From positions 2,633,425 to 2,697,424 of the forward strand of contig NZ_CH672428.1 in the NCBI RefSeq assembly GCF_000152745.1: a stretch of 64,000 bases of DNA, in the 5' to 3' direction. This document shows, piece by piece, positions 10,827-19,472 of the stretch. The stretch's first letter is position 1; each line of letters begins with the position of its first letter. This DNA comes from Oceanicaulis sp. HTCC2633 (GTDB lineage Bacteria; Pseudomonadota; Alphaproteobacteria; Caulobacterales; Maricaulaceae). A program made the translations under genes and the position numbers. The notes below the pieces were generated by a model. It had not been told where the DNA came from. It made no database searches and saw only the letters and a list, made by a program, of their open reading frames with translations.

Positions 10827-11106
10827 GGTGTGCGCCTTTCATGAAGGCGGCCTGAATACCGGCGGGGCCCGCATTGCCGCCGCGCCGCCTGAAAGCTGCA
10901 CGACTGACACAAGATCAAAGGGAAGACTTCACCAGGGATCGAAATCCTGCGGACGGCGAGCGCTTCCAGCTCAGGGCGCTGCAAATACGCTTGGCTGACC
11001 GCGGGGTCAAGCTGAAGCTCGTCCTTGGCGGAAAATGAGGACTGTCTGACTGACGCAAATGCAGTCATGCTGGTCGCAGCGGGACCCTGACCTTGAGGGA
11101 CACTGG

Positions 11107-11934
11107 ATGGCGCAGTTTGAATTCGAGAGCCGACAGGCGCTCTACTCCGATATCCTGGCGCAGGATGACCGTACGCCCTTCGCCACGGTGTTTGACTGGG
11201 AAGCCCAGGGCATGGCGCATCCTGTCCTGGTGAAAGGAGAGGGGCCGGGCATCATCCTGATGCATGAGCTGCCCGGCTTCGTGCCGGAGTTCTGGAGGCT
11301 CGCGAACTGGATCGTGGCCGCCGGGTTCAGGGTCTACGCCCCCGCGCTTTATGACGCCGCCGGCACGCCGCATGAAGAGCTGGTGGAGATCCACGGCAAG
11401 GTGGGCGGCATGGCGCGCGCCTGCGTCAGCCGGGAAATTCGTCTCTTCGCCAAATCAGGCGGCTCACCCATTTCAGACTGGCTGCGCACTCTGGCGCGTG
11501 AGGTGCACGAAGAGTGCGGCGGGCCGGGCGTGGGCGCCGTCGGGCTTTGTCTCACCGGCAATTTCGCCTGGTCGGTGGCGGTGGAGCCGAGCGTCATTGC
11601 AGCGGTCGCGGGCGAGCCCGCCCTGCCGTTCAATGCGGCGGGTTCGATCCATCTTGATCCGGACGAGGCGGAGGCTCTGTCACAGCGCGAGAATCTGGAA
11701 GTGATGGCCTTGCGTTTTGACGGGGACCCGTCATGCAAGGCGGCGCGGTTCGCCGCGCTTGAGGATTTGCTGGGTGACCGCCTCGAGACGCGGGTCCTGC
11801 CTGACGCGGCCAAGAACCCTCAGGGCAATCCCTTTCCCCATGCCGTTTTGACCAAGGATCTGATCGCCGAAGACGGCCAGCCCACGCTGGAAGCCGCGCG
11901 GGACGTTCTGGCCTTTCTCAGCTATCGCTTGTAA
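11107..11934 (+). CDS. Dienelactone hydrolase family protein
   Basis: Alpha/beta hydrolase of the dienelactone hydrolase family, 275 residues, cytosolic. The nucleophile elbow is GLCLTG, with cysteine as in true dienelactone hydrolases, and the acidic and histidine positions fall late (FPHAVLTKD supplies a His). The opening block GPGIILMHELPGF, with a conserved E after the oxyanion region, is also family-like. ATG 11107 after GAGGGA is preferred to an in-frame ATG at 11059, whose extra residues do not look like the family. No aromatic degradation genes are nearby, so the physiological ester or lactone is not known. Confidence 0.8.
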   Translation: MAQFEFESRQALYSDILAQDDRTPFATVFDWEAQGMAHPVLVKGEGPGIILMHELPGFVPEFWRLANWIVAAGFRVYAPALYDAAGTPHEELVEIHGKVGGMARACVSREIRLFAKSGGSPISDWLRTLAREVHEECGGPGVGAVGLCLTGNFAWSVAVEPSVIAAVAGEPALPFNAAGSIHLDPDEAEALSQRENLEVMALRFDGDPSCKAARFAALEDLLGDRLETRVLPDAAKNPQGNPFPHAVLTKDLIAEDGQPTLEAARDVLAFLSYRL

Positions 11935-11949
11935 CGCAGCGCCTGACGC

Positions 11950-13446
11950 TTACGCGTCACCGGCATTGTCCGCGGTCAGGATGGCGCCGCCATCCTCGCG
12001 GACGTCCAGCGCCGGCGGAGCATTGTCGCGGATCTGGAGCAATTCATCGCGCGCGCGGGTGAAATCATCCAGCTCATCGGCTTCCAGTCGGCGACCGGTC
12101 GGAAGATCCAGGCTCATCGGATTGGTCGGATTGCCGTTCAGGTGCACTTCGTAATGAAGGTGCGGGCCGGTGGAGCGACCGGTGGTGCCCACATAGGCGA
12201 TGATCTGGCCTTGCTGGACCCGCGTGCCGGCGCGCACGCCGCTGGCGAAGCCCTGAAGGTGCGCATAGGCGGTCTGATAACCGTTGGCGTGGCGGATACG
12301 GACATAATTGCCGAAGGAGCCAAAGCGGTTGGCGCGCTCGACAATGCCTGCGCCGGCGGCCATCACCGGCGTGCCGCGCGGCGCGGCGAAATCGGTGCCG
12401 TTATGAGGCCGGTTGCGATTGAGGACCGGGTGGAAGCGCATGCCGAAGGACGAGGAGATGCGGGCGCCGTTGATCGGCATGCGCATCAGGAGGCGCTGGG
12501 CGCTTTCGCCTTCGCCGGTGTAATAGCCGACTTCGCCGTCATCCATTTCATAGCGGAAGTATTCCAGCGGATCGCCGCGACCGTCGAACACCACATAGAG
12601 GATGTCGCCCGTGCGCACGGTTTCGCCACGGCTGTTCACGAAACGCTCGAACACCACATCGAACGGGTCGCCCGGCTGGACGGTGCGGAAGTCGACGGCG
12701 AAGCCCAGGATATTGGCCAGTTCGAAGACGACGCGGTCGGTCGCACCCAGCTCGATGGCGGACAGATAGAGGCTGGAGCTGACCTCGCCGCGCACGCGCA
12801 CGACTTCGCGGCGCAGGCTGGCGGTGGCTTCACGGGCGTGGAACTGGCCCTGGCCGTCCCGTGACACGGTCAGCGTGCGTTCCTGGTCGGGACGAAAGGA
12901 GAAGCCCGCAAGCCGCGTGGTGGAGACGGATCCTTCTTCGGTGTTGAAGGCATGCTGGATCTCATAGGGCGCAGGCGTTTCAAAATAGAGCGTCAGATCC
13001 TGCCCGGCGCGCAGAAGGCGCGCGGCGTAAAGCGGATCAAGCGCATTGATCGCGCGGGCGGCGTCAACGCGGTCCGCGCCGGCATCCGACAAAACGCTGG
13101 CGAAGGTCTGGCCGCGGCGCACGGTCACGTCCACGCTGTGCACGGCCGGGCGCTTGTTCGGATTGGTGAACAGGGCATGCTCGGTCAACACCGAAGACTG
13201 GGGCGCCGCGTCAAGCGCTTCGAGCGGGGAGACGGCGGCATCATCAGCATCTGCGGACTCCGCAGACATTTCGGTCGCGTCATCATCCGCCATCTCGGTC
13301 TGGGCTTGCGCCATCAGACGCGGATCGCTCTGGTCGCGACTGATCAGGAACCCGACCGTCAGCAACAGGGCGGCCCCGACTGCGATAAAGAAGACTAAAG
13401 AGCGTGAACGCCGGGCGTCGGCCAAGTGCACATCAAATCCGGACAT
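11950..13446 (-). CDS. M23 family metallopeptidase (membrane-anchored)
   Basis: Cell-wall endopeptidase or regulator of the lysostaphin-type M23 family. Residues 17-35 form a single N-terminal membrane anchor, followed by an acidic Ala/Asp-rich linker, a LysM/opacity-like region (VDVTVRRGQTFASVLSDAG), a middle beta domain, and the C-terminal peptidase. The zinc ligands are intact: H348 and D352 in PHNGTD, and H429/H431 in GPHLHYEV, so it is predicted active rather than an EnvC-like activator. 498 residues. Likely periplasmic, cutting peptide cross-links during growth or division. Convergent with the dienelactone hydrolase, 15 bp away. Confidence 0.92.
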   Translation of the reverse strand: MSGFDVHLADARRSRSLVFFIAVGAALLLTVGFLISRDQSDPRLMAQAQTEMADDDATEMSAESADADDAAVSPLEALDAAPQSSVLTEHALFTNPNKRPAVHSVDVTVRRGQTFASVLSDAGADRVDAARAINALDPLYAARLLRAGQDLTLYFETPAPYEIQHAFNTEEGSVSTTRLAGFSFRPDQERTLTVSRDGQGQFHAREATASLRREVVRVRGEVSSSLYLSAIELGATDRVVFELANILGFAVDFRTVQPGDPFDVVFERFVNSRGETVRTGDILYVVFDGRGDPLEYFRYEMDDGEVGYYTGEGESAQRLLMRMPINGARISSSFGMRFHPVLNRNRPHNGTDFAAPRGTPVMAAGAGIVERANRFGSFGNYVRIRHANGYQTAYAHLQGFASGVRAGTRVQQGQIIAYVGTTGRSTGPHLHYEVHLNGNPTNPMSLDLPTGRRLEADELDDFTRARDELLQIRDNAPPALDVREDGGAILTADNAGDA

Positions 13447-13674
13447 GTACGCAGATTATCCCTCATTGCTCCCCACCAGCGGGGGAATGCTAGCGCGCCT
13501 GAAACGCATCTGGAAGTGCCGTTTGCTGCAATCTTCGTTCCAGTCCGGCAGGGCGCCCGTCGTAAATCCGGGCTAAGGGTTACCCATATATTTCGATTTA
13601 GGGCGCATCGCTTAACAGGATGCAAATATGCTGCGCGGTTTGATGTGGAGCCCGTATCAGGGAAGGGATTGTCC

Positions 13675-13914
13675 ATGAAGGGTATTTTTGTGGCCATCGT
13701 GGTGATGGGCGCGCTGCTGGCGGCTTCGGTCTGGGTGTCCGTGTCTGTCTGGACCAGCATGGATGGCGGCGAGATCGCCTTTTCCATGAGCTGGCACGGT
13801 TGGCTGGCGCTCTTTCTGGGAGTCGTGTTCACGACGGCGCTGGGCATCGGCCTGATGATGCTGGTGTTTCATTCCAGCCGCAGCGGACATGACGATCTCG
13901 ATGACGATGTGTGA
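13675..13914 (+). CDS. Small two-helix inner membrane protein
   Basis: 79 residues starting at ATG 13675 behind GGAAGGGA. Two hydrophobic helices (about 4-26 and 42-66) connected by a short periplasmic or cytosolic loop, ending in an acidic tail HDDLDDDV. No recognised domain. The composition (helix-loop-helix with Asp-rich tail) and position right before chpT, in the same direction, suggest a conserved hypothetical of this lineage; function not assignable. Confidence 0.65.
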   Translation: MKGIFVAIVVMGALLAASVWVSVSVWTSMDGGEIAFSMSWHGWLALFLGVVFTTALGIGLMMLVFHSSRSGHDDLDDDV

Positions 13915-13928
13915 GTTTCACGCAGGCC

Positions 13929-13960
13929 GTTAACCCTTTTCCAGTCGAGAATCGCATTAA
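13929..13960 (+). promoter_or_regulatory. Cell-cycle-type motifs upstream of chpT
   Basis: GTTAAC at 13929-13934 (CtrA half-site-like), GAATC at 13949-13953 (a GANTC CcrM methylation site) and TTAA at 13957-13960 are packed just before the chpT start at 13972. Suggestive of cell-cycle control, but the TTAA-N7-TTAA spacing of a full CtrA box is not met. Confidence 0.35.
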
Positions 13961-13971
13961 GCATACTGATC

Positions 13972-14649
13972 ATGAGCACAGAGACCGCCCCCACCGCCGC
14001 CGAACTCGCAGCCCTGCTGTCCTCCCGCGTCTGTCACGACATTGCGGGACCGACCAGCGCAATGGGCGCGGCCCTGTCCGTTCTGGACGATGAAAGCGCC
14101 CTGGACATGCGCGATGACGCCATCGCCCTGCTGCGGACCGGCGCCAAGCAGATCCGGGCCAAGCTGGAATATGCGCGCGTCTGTTTCGGCGCCGCCGGCT
14201 CACGGGGAGGCGAGGTCAGCCTGTCCGAGATCAAGTCCCTGGCCGAGCCTATGTTCGAGGATTCCCGTCCTGATCTGGTCTGGCCTTCGGATGGCGGCGC
14301 CATCAGCAAGACGGCGGCCCGTGTGCTCTTGAATCTGATCTGGATCGGCGTGGACAGCCTGCCGCGCGGCGGCGAGGTCATCATTGAGGCCAGCGCCAGC
14401 TCCGATGGCGGCGCGCGCTTGCGGGTGGCGGCCAAGGGCATGCGTTTGCGTCTGGACGAAGCGTATCAGAAAGCCATTCGCGGCGAGCGTCCCGAGGATG
14501 GTTACGATGGCCGTTCCGTGCAGCCCTATTATGCCGGGCTGATTGCACGCGAAAGTGGTGGTCGGGCGGAAGCCCGGCTGGACGGAGACCGGGTCGAACT
14601 GGCCGCTCTCATTGGTCCGGAAGGCAGCCAGATCAAGGCTGCTGAATAA
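13972..14649 (+). CDS. chpT: Histidine phosphotransferase ChpT
   Basis: Carries phosphate from the hybrid kinase CckA to CtrA and CpdR in the alphaproteobacterial cell-cycle relay. 225 residues. It begins with a DHp-like helical hairpin whose SRVCHDIAGP motif contains the phosphorylated His (H22), followed by a degenerate, non-ATP-binding HATPase-like domain (LLNLIWIGVDSLPRGGEV, GLIARESGG), exactly the ChpT plan. Start ATG 13972. It reads toward cheA with 102 bp between them, an arrangement that could couple the relay to chemotaxis expression. Confidence 0.92.
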   Translation: MSTETAPTAAELAALLSSRVCHDIAGPTSAMGAALSVLDDESALDMRDDAIALLRTGAKQIRAKLEYARVCFGAAGSRGGEVSLSEIKSLAEPMFEDSRPDLVWPSDGGAISKTAARVLLNLIWIGVDSLPRGGEVIIEASASSDGGARLRVAAKGMRLRLDEAYQKAIRGERPEDGYDGRSVQPYYAGLIARESGGRAEARLDGDRVELAALIGPEGSQIKAAE

Positions 14650-14692
14650 TCCCTTACATCTTTTGACGGAATGCGCAGGTTCCCAACCTTGC

Positions 14693-14735
14693 GTTAACTC
14701 TGCCCGTGACAGTGTTGGTGACAAAGCCGCTTTGT
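14693..14735 (+). promoter_or_regulatory. cheA leader: GTTAAC and a 15-bp inverted repeat
   Basis: GTTAAC at 14693-14698 and, 17-31 nt before the cheA ATG, ACAAAGC-C-GCTTTGT (14721-14735), a perfect 7+1+7 inverted repeat. The repeat could be an operator or a small hairpin next to the ribosome site. No consensus protein recognised. Confidence 0.4.
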
Positions 14736-14751
14736 AACACCGGGGCTGACC

Positions 14752-17538
14752 ATGGATGAATTGATCGGCGAGTTCCTCGCAGAGACGTCGGAGAGCCTCG
14801 ACGTCATTGACGTTGAGCTTGTAAAGTTTGAGGCGGATCCGACGGATCGTGCGACGCTGGATAATATTTTCCGGCTGCTTCACACCATCAAGGGGACGTG
14901 CGGATTTCTCGGCCTGGAACGGCTGGAAGCGATTGCTCACGCAGGTGAGACGCTTCTGGGCAAGTTCCGGGACGGCGACATGGTTGCGGACTCCAACGCC
15001 GTGACCGTGGTTCTCAAATCCCTGGATCGGATCAAGGAGATCACCAATGGTCTCGAGCAGACAGGCGTCGAGCCTGAAGGCGAGGACCGCGATCTGATCG
15101 ATCGTCTGGAATCCCTGTCCATGGGCAAGGGCGATCCTGAAGCCGGCGCGCCTGCCGCTGCCGCGCCCGAACCTGAAATCATTCCCGAACCCGAGCCGGA
15201 GCCCGAACCCGAGCCCGAAATTGTCGCCGAAGCCGATGAAGGGCCCTCCGGTTATGATGCGGATCTCGGCCGCGAGCTTCGCCCCGGCGAGGTCTCCCTG
15301 GCGGATCTCGAGGCGGCCTTCCTCGCCACTCCGGGGCCCGAGTTCGAGACCGATGCCGAAACCGACGCCGGTCATGATCACGATCACGACCTCGAGGCCG
15401 ATGACGACGCAGAGGAAGACCTGGTTCAGGCGGCTGCGCCTGTGAAATCAGAACCGTCAGCGCCAGCTCCGGCGGCTGCGAGCGCGGCGCCCAAGGCAGC
15501 CAAGGCGCCGGCCAATGATGATGGCGGTCAGCAGCAATCCCATCGCTCCCAGGCGACCATCCGCGTGAATGTGGATACGCTCGAGAACCTCATGACGACG
15601 GTTTCCGAGCTCGTTCTGGCCCGCAACCAGCTGCACCAGATCGTTCGCGATTCCGACGATTCCGCTCTGAAGACCCCGCTGCAGCGCCTGTCCTCGGTGA
15701 CCGCCGAGCTGCAGGACGGCGTCATGAAGACCCGCATGCAGCCGGTCGGCGACGCCTGGCGCAAGCTGCCGCGCATCGTGCGCGACGTCAGCCAGGAGCT
15801 GGGCAAGAAGATCCGCCTCGTCCAGGAAGGCGAAGACACCGAGCTGGACCGGCAGGTGCTCGAGCTGATCCGTGATCCGCTCACCCACATGATCCGCAAC
15901 TCCTGCGACCATGGCCTGGAGACGCCCGATGAGCGCGTCGCCGCCGGCAAGAGTGAAATGGGCACGGTGAAGCTGTCCGCCTATCACGAAGGCGGCGCCA
16001 TCATCATGAAGATCATCGATGATGGTCGCGGGCTGAACGCCGAAAAGATTCGCGCCAAGGTGATCGAGAAGGGTCTCGCGACCGAGGCCGAACTCGAGAA
16101 CATGAGCGAAGCGCAGATCCAGCGCTATATCTTCGCGCCGGGCTTCTCGACGGCGGCGGCGGTCACCAACCTGTCCGGCCGCGGCGTCGGCATGGACGTG
16201 GTGCGCACCAATATCGAACAGATTGGCGGGTCCATCGAACTGTTCTCCGAGCAGGGCAAGGGCACCACCTTCACCATCAAGATCCCGCTGACCCTGGCGA
16301 TCGTCTCCGCCCTCATCGTGAAATCGGGCGAGGAGCGCTTCGCGGCGCCGCAACTGTCGGTGCGAGAGCTGGTCCGGGTGGGCGCGGGCTCCTCGATCGC
16401 GGTCGAGACGCTGAATGGCGCGAACATGATCCGCCTGCGCGACCGTCTTCTGCCGGTCATTGCGCTGACCGAAGTGCTGAACACCGCGCCGCCGACCTCT
16501 GCAGACGAAATGACCGGTTATGTCATCGTGCTCGAGGCGGCCGGCCGAAAGATCGGCCTTGTGGTGGATGACGTGCTCGACACCGAGGAGATCGTGGTCA
16601 AGCCGCTCTCGGGTCCGCTGCGCAGCATCAATGTGTTCTCCGGCGCGACCATTCTGGGCGACGGCTCGGTGATCATGATCCTCGACCCGAATGGGCTGGC
16701 GCAGGAAACCTCCTCCGCCGAGGACGAAGAGAAGAGCGATGCGGCCGCCGAGGACGCGTCCGAGGCGCATGGCGCCAATGGCCGCCAGCGCCTGCTGCTG
16801 GTCCGCGCCGGCGGGGAGGAGCCCAAGGCGGTTCCGGTCAGCCTCATCACGCGTCTGGAAGACTTCGAAGCGAACACCATCGAACAGACCGATGGACGTT
16901 ATGTGGTTCAGTATCGCGGACGCCTGCTGCCTCTGGCGCATGCGGGCGGCATGGATCACTTCCCCACCGAGGGACGTCAGCCGGTTCTGGTCTTCGCCGA
17001 GGATGGCCGCTCCGCGGGCGTCGCGGTGGACGAGATCCTCGACGTGGTGGAAGAGCGCCTCGATCTGGAAATGGGATCGGATCGCCCGGGCGTGATCGGT
17101 TCGGCCATCATCAAGGGCAAGGCGACCGAAGTGCTCGATATCGCCTGGCACATGCAACGCGCCTGGAATGGCGCGCCGCAGCGCAAGGGCAAGTCCGGCA
17201 CGGGCCGCAATGCGGTGCTGCTGGTTGAGGCCGACGCCTTCTCCCGGCGCATGCTGGCTCCGCTGCTGGCGGCGGCGGGCTATGACGTCACCGTGGCGGG
17301 CGGGCTTCACGAAGCGCGTGACGCGGCGACCATGGGCGCGGAATACGACGTGCTGGTCGGGGATCCGGCTGCACTCGCGCGTCTTCAGGAAGAAGGTGTT
17401 TACACCAATGTGCCTAGACTGGGCGTCGGTGAGCACGATTACACCCAGTCGACCGAGGGCTTTGTCGCCATCATGCCGGCCGGGGATCGTGGCGGCCTGA
17501 TCGCGGCGCTGGACCAAGCCGCGCGCAGCGCGGCCTAG
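14752..17538 (+). CDS. cheA: Chemotaxis histidine kinase CheA with C-terminal CheW-like and receiver-like domains
   Basis: 928 residues, about 270 longer than E. coli CheA. Order: P1 Hpt domain with phospho-His H44 (RLLHTIKGTCG); an acidic linker rich in EP repeats and HDHDHD (about 130-255); dimerisation domain (NTVSELVLARNQL-like block near 285); HATPase with N-box NSCDHGLETP near 383 and G boxes DDGRGLN and GRGVGMDVVRT; CheW-like P5 (about 520-650); a second CheW-like segment (about 675-805, RLLLVRAGGEE ... GVAVDEILDVVEE); and from 819 a receiver-like domain. The receiver keeps an Asp at the phosphorylation position (YDVLVGDP) but has EA instead of the acidic pair and no KP switch lysine, so it is probably non-standard or inactive. 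Heads cheAWYBR. Confidence 0.95.
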   Translation: MDELIGEFLAETSESLDVIDVELVKFEADPTDRATLDNIFRLLHTIKGTCGFLGLERLEAIAHAGETLLGKFRDGDMVADSNAVTVVLKSLDRIKEITNGLEQTGVEPEGEDRDLIDRLESLSMGKGDPEAGAPAAAAPEPEIIPEPEPEPEPEPEIVAEADEGPSGYDADLGRELRPGEVSLADLEAAFLATPGPEFETDAETDAGHDHDHDLEADDDAEEDLVQAAAPVKSEPSAPAPAAASAAPKAAKAPANDDGGQQQSHRSQATIRVNVDTLENLMTTVSELVLARNQLHQIVRDSDDSALKTPLQRLSSVTAELQDGVMKTRMQPVGDAWRKLPRIVRDVSQELGKKIRLVQEGEDTELDRQVLELIRDPLTHMIRNSCDHGLETPDERVAAGKSEMGTVKLSAYHEGGAIIMKIIDDGRGLNAEKIRAKVIEKGLATEAELENMSEAQIQRYIFAPGFSTAAAVTNLSGRGVGMDVVRTNIEQIGGSIELFSEQGKGTTFTIKIPLTLAIVSALIVKSGEERFAAPQLSVRELVRVGAGSSIAVETLNGANMIRLRDRLLPVIALTEVLNTAPPTSADEMTGYVIVLEAAGRKIGLVVDDVLDTEEIVVKPLSGPLRSINVFSGATILGDGSVIMILDPNGLAQETSSAEDEEKSDAAAEDASEAHGANGRQRLLLVRAGGEEPKAVPVSLITRLEDFEANTIEQTDGRYVVQYRGRLLPLAHAGGMDHFPTEGRQPVLVFAEDGRSAGVAVDEILDVVEERLDLEMGSDRPGVIGSAIIKGKATEVLDIAWHMQRAWNGAPQRKGKSGTGRNAVLLVEADAFSRRMLAPLLAAAGYDVTVAGGLHEARDAATMGAEYDVLVGDPAALARLQEEGVYTNVPRLGVGEHDYTQSTEGFVAIMPAGDRGGLIAALDQAARSAA

Positions 17539-17550
17539 AGGAGAGCAGGC

Positions 17551-18000
17551 ATGTCTGTTGAAGATAGCTTCGAATACGTCACGGTTCGCATTGGCGACCA
17601 GCTGTTCGGCGTCGAAGTTAAACAGATCCGGGAAGTCTTCTCGCCGCAGGACGTGACGTCTGTCCCGCGTGCGCCGGGAGAAATCGCGGGCCTGTTGAAC
17701 CTGCGCGGCCGCATCGTGACGGCGGTTGATGCACGCCACCGTCTGGGGCTGCCGCCCCGCGACCCGGACGCCGCTGTCATGGCCCTGGGACTAGAAGAAG
17801 GTACGGAGCTGTTCGGGGTCCTGGTCGACCAGGTGGGCGAAGTCATGCGCCTGAAATCCGATACGCTTGAACCCACCCCGGCCCATCTGGATCCGAAATG
17901 GCGCGCTCTGCTCAAGGGCGTTCACCGTCTGGAAAAGGATTTGTTGGCGGTTTTGGACATCCGAGCCCTGATCGCCTGGCAAGGCGGACTTGCGGCTTAA
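17551..18000 (+). CDS. cheW: Chemotaxis coupling protein CheW
   Basis: Links chemoreceptors to CheA. 149 residues, a single CheW domain with the two five-stranded beta barrels: VTVRIGDQLFGVEVKQIREV at the start, then the hallmark PGEIAGLLNLRGRIVTAVD and the end segment KGVHRLEKDLLAVLDI. It lies 12 nt after cheA behind GAGGAGAGCAGG, so co-translation is likely. Full length, nothing odd. Confidence 0.95.
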   Translation: MSVEDSFEYVTVRIGDQLFGVEVKQIREVFSPQDVTSVPRAPGEIAGLLNLRGRIVTAVDARHRLGLPPRDPDAAVMALGLEEGTELFGVLVDQVGEVMRLKSDTLEPTPAHLDPKWRALLKGVHRLEKDLLAVLDIRALIAWQGGLAA

Positions 18001-18015
18001 TCTTGGAGCATGGCT

Positions 18016-18381
18016 ATGAAGACCTGCCTTGTTGTGGATGACAGCCGGGTTATCCGGAAAGTCGCCCGTAAAATCGTTGAAGATCTGGGCTTTGCCTGTG
18101 AAGAGGCCGCCGACGGCCAGCAGGCGCTGGATTACTGCAAGAAGAACATGCCCGAGGCGGTGCTTCTGGACTGGAACATGCCGGTCATGAACGGCCTGGA
18201 TTTCCTGATCAAGCTGCGCGAAGAGCCCGACGGGAAGAAGCCTGTCGTCGTGTTCTGCACGACCGAGAATGACATGGCCCATATCACCCAGGCGCTGCGC
18301 GCGGGTGCGGATGAGTATGTCATGAAGCCGTTTGACGGTGACATCATCGAGAGCAAATTCGCCGAAACCGGCCTGGTCTAG
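18016..18381 (+). CDS. cheY: Response regulator CheY
   Basis: Single receiver domain, 121 residues, expected to bind the flagellar switch when phosphorylated by CheA. Acidic pair in CLVVDDSRVIRK, phospho-Asp in LLDWNMPVMNG, switch Thr in FCTTEN and Lys in VMKPFDG are all present. The ATG at 18016 is preferred to the one at 18010 because GGAG (18005-18008) would be only 1 nt from the earlier codon. Ends 14 nt before cheB. The sequence style (KPFDGDIIESKF) is that of alphaproteobacterial CheYs that act with CheA of this cluster type. Confidence 0.93.
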   Translation: MKTCLVVDDSRVIRKVARKIVEDLGFACEEAADGQQALDYCKKNMPEAVLLDWNMPVMNGLDFLIKLREEPDGKKPVVVFCTTENDMAHITQALRAGADEYVMKPFDGDIIESKFAETGLV

Positions 18382-18395
18382 ATCGGAAGAACCAA

Positions 18396-19472
18396 GTGAG
18401 CGTATCTGCTTCCCCTGCGGGCCGATCCGGGCTGCCCAGCGTCTTGATCATCGACGACAGCGCCGTGGTGCGCGGTCTGGTGTCGCGCTGGATCGAGGCG
18501 GATTCCCGCCTGCAGGTTGCAGCGACCTGTTCAGATGGCGAAGTCGGCGTGCGCAAGGCGGCCGAACTGCAGCCTGACATCGTGGTGCTCGACATCGAGA
18601 TGCCGCGCATGGACGGGCTGACGGCCCTGCCGCAAATTCTCAAGGCCTGCCCCAAGGCCAAGGTGGTGATGGCGTCCACGCTGACCCTGAAGGGCGGCGA
18701 GATCACCATGCGCGCCCTGTCGCTGGGCGCGGCCGACTATGCGCCCAAGCCCGAGGCGGGCCGCGTGGCGGGAGCGGAAGCCTATCGCAAGGAATTGCTC
18801 GACAAGCTGGTGGCGCTGAGCCCGCGCCCGGCCGGGATGGCGCCGCGTCCGATCTCGGTCAAACCCGCAACGCCGCGCCCCGTGGCGCCGGCGCGCCGGC
18901 CCAGCCTGATCGCGATCGGCTCGTCCACGGGCGGACCGCAGGCCTTGCGCGACGTCATCGGCGCGCTGCCGCGCGACACCAATGTGCCCATCGTCATCAC
19001 CCAGCACATGCCCAAGCTGTTCACCGCCATTCTGGCCGAGCACCTGAGCAAGCTGGGCATGCCGGCTGCGGAAGCCAAGGAAGGCGAACCGCTGCGTCCG
19101 GGCCGCATCTATCTGGCGCCGGGTGATTTCCACATGACCCTGCGTTCGAACAACGGGGTGATCACGACCCATCTGGATCAGTCCCCGCCTGTGAATTTCT
19201 GCCGTCCGGCCGTGGATCCGCTGTTCAACAGTTGCGCCAAGGTCGCCGGCAATGGCGTGCTCGCCGTCGTGTTGACCGGCATGGGTCATGACGGCCGCGA
19301 TGGCGCCCGCACTGTTCGTGAGGCCGGCGGCCAGGTCATCGCCCAGGATCAGGCGTCCAGCGTGGTCTGGGGCATGCCGGGCGCGGTTGCCGAAGCCGGA
19401 CTCGCAGACCAAATCTTGAGCCTAAAAGACATTGGGCCGGAACTGACCCGGCGCCTGAAAGGACCGCTATGA
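18396..19472 (+). CDS. cheB: Chemotaxis protein-glutamate methylesterase CheB
   Basis: Removes methyl groups from, and deamidates, chemoreceptors; activated by phosphorylation. 358 residues: receiver domain (LIIDDSAVVRG, DIEMPRMDG), a Pro/Ala-rich linker (about 150-170), then the methylesterase domain with the catalytic triad Ser (IGSSTGGPQAL), His (ITQHMP) and Asp (LTGMGHDG). Starts with GTG at 18396 after GGAAGA. It overlaps cheR by 4 nt (ATGA), so the two antagonistic adaptation enzymes are translationally coupled. Confidence 0.95.
   Translation: MSVSASPAGRSGLPSVLIIDDSAVVRGLVSRWIEADSRLQVAATCSDGEVGVRKAAELQPDIVVLDIEMPRMDGLTALPQILKACPKAKVVMASTLTLKGGEITMRALSLGAADYAPKPEAGRVAGAEAYRKELLDKLVALSPRPAGMAPRPISVKPATPRPVAPARRPSLIAIGSSTGGPQALRDVIGALPRDTNVPIVITQHMPKLFTAILAEHLSKLGMPAAEAKEGEPLRPGRIYLAPGDFHMTLRSNNGVITTHLDQSPPVNFCRPAVDPLFNSCAKVAGNGVLAVVLTGMGHDGRDGARTVREAGGQVIAQDQASSVVWGMPGAVAEAGLADQILSLKDIGPELTRRLKGPL

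Noticed and set aside
10823-11068. 81-codon minus-strand frame upstream of the glyoxalase-like gene
   Set aside because: No ribosome site, overlaps the neighbour's start, composition unlike a protein.
15457-17739. Long minus-strand frame (760 codons) opposite cheA
   Set aside because: Composition (His, Arg, Gln, Gly rich) is typical for the antisense of a high-GC gene; cheA domains on the plus strand are unambiguous.
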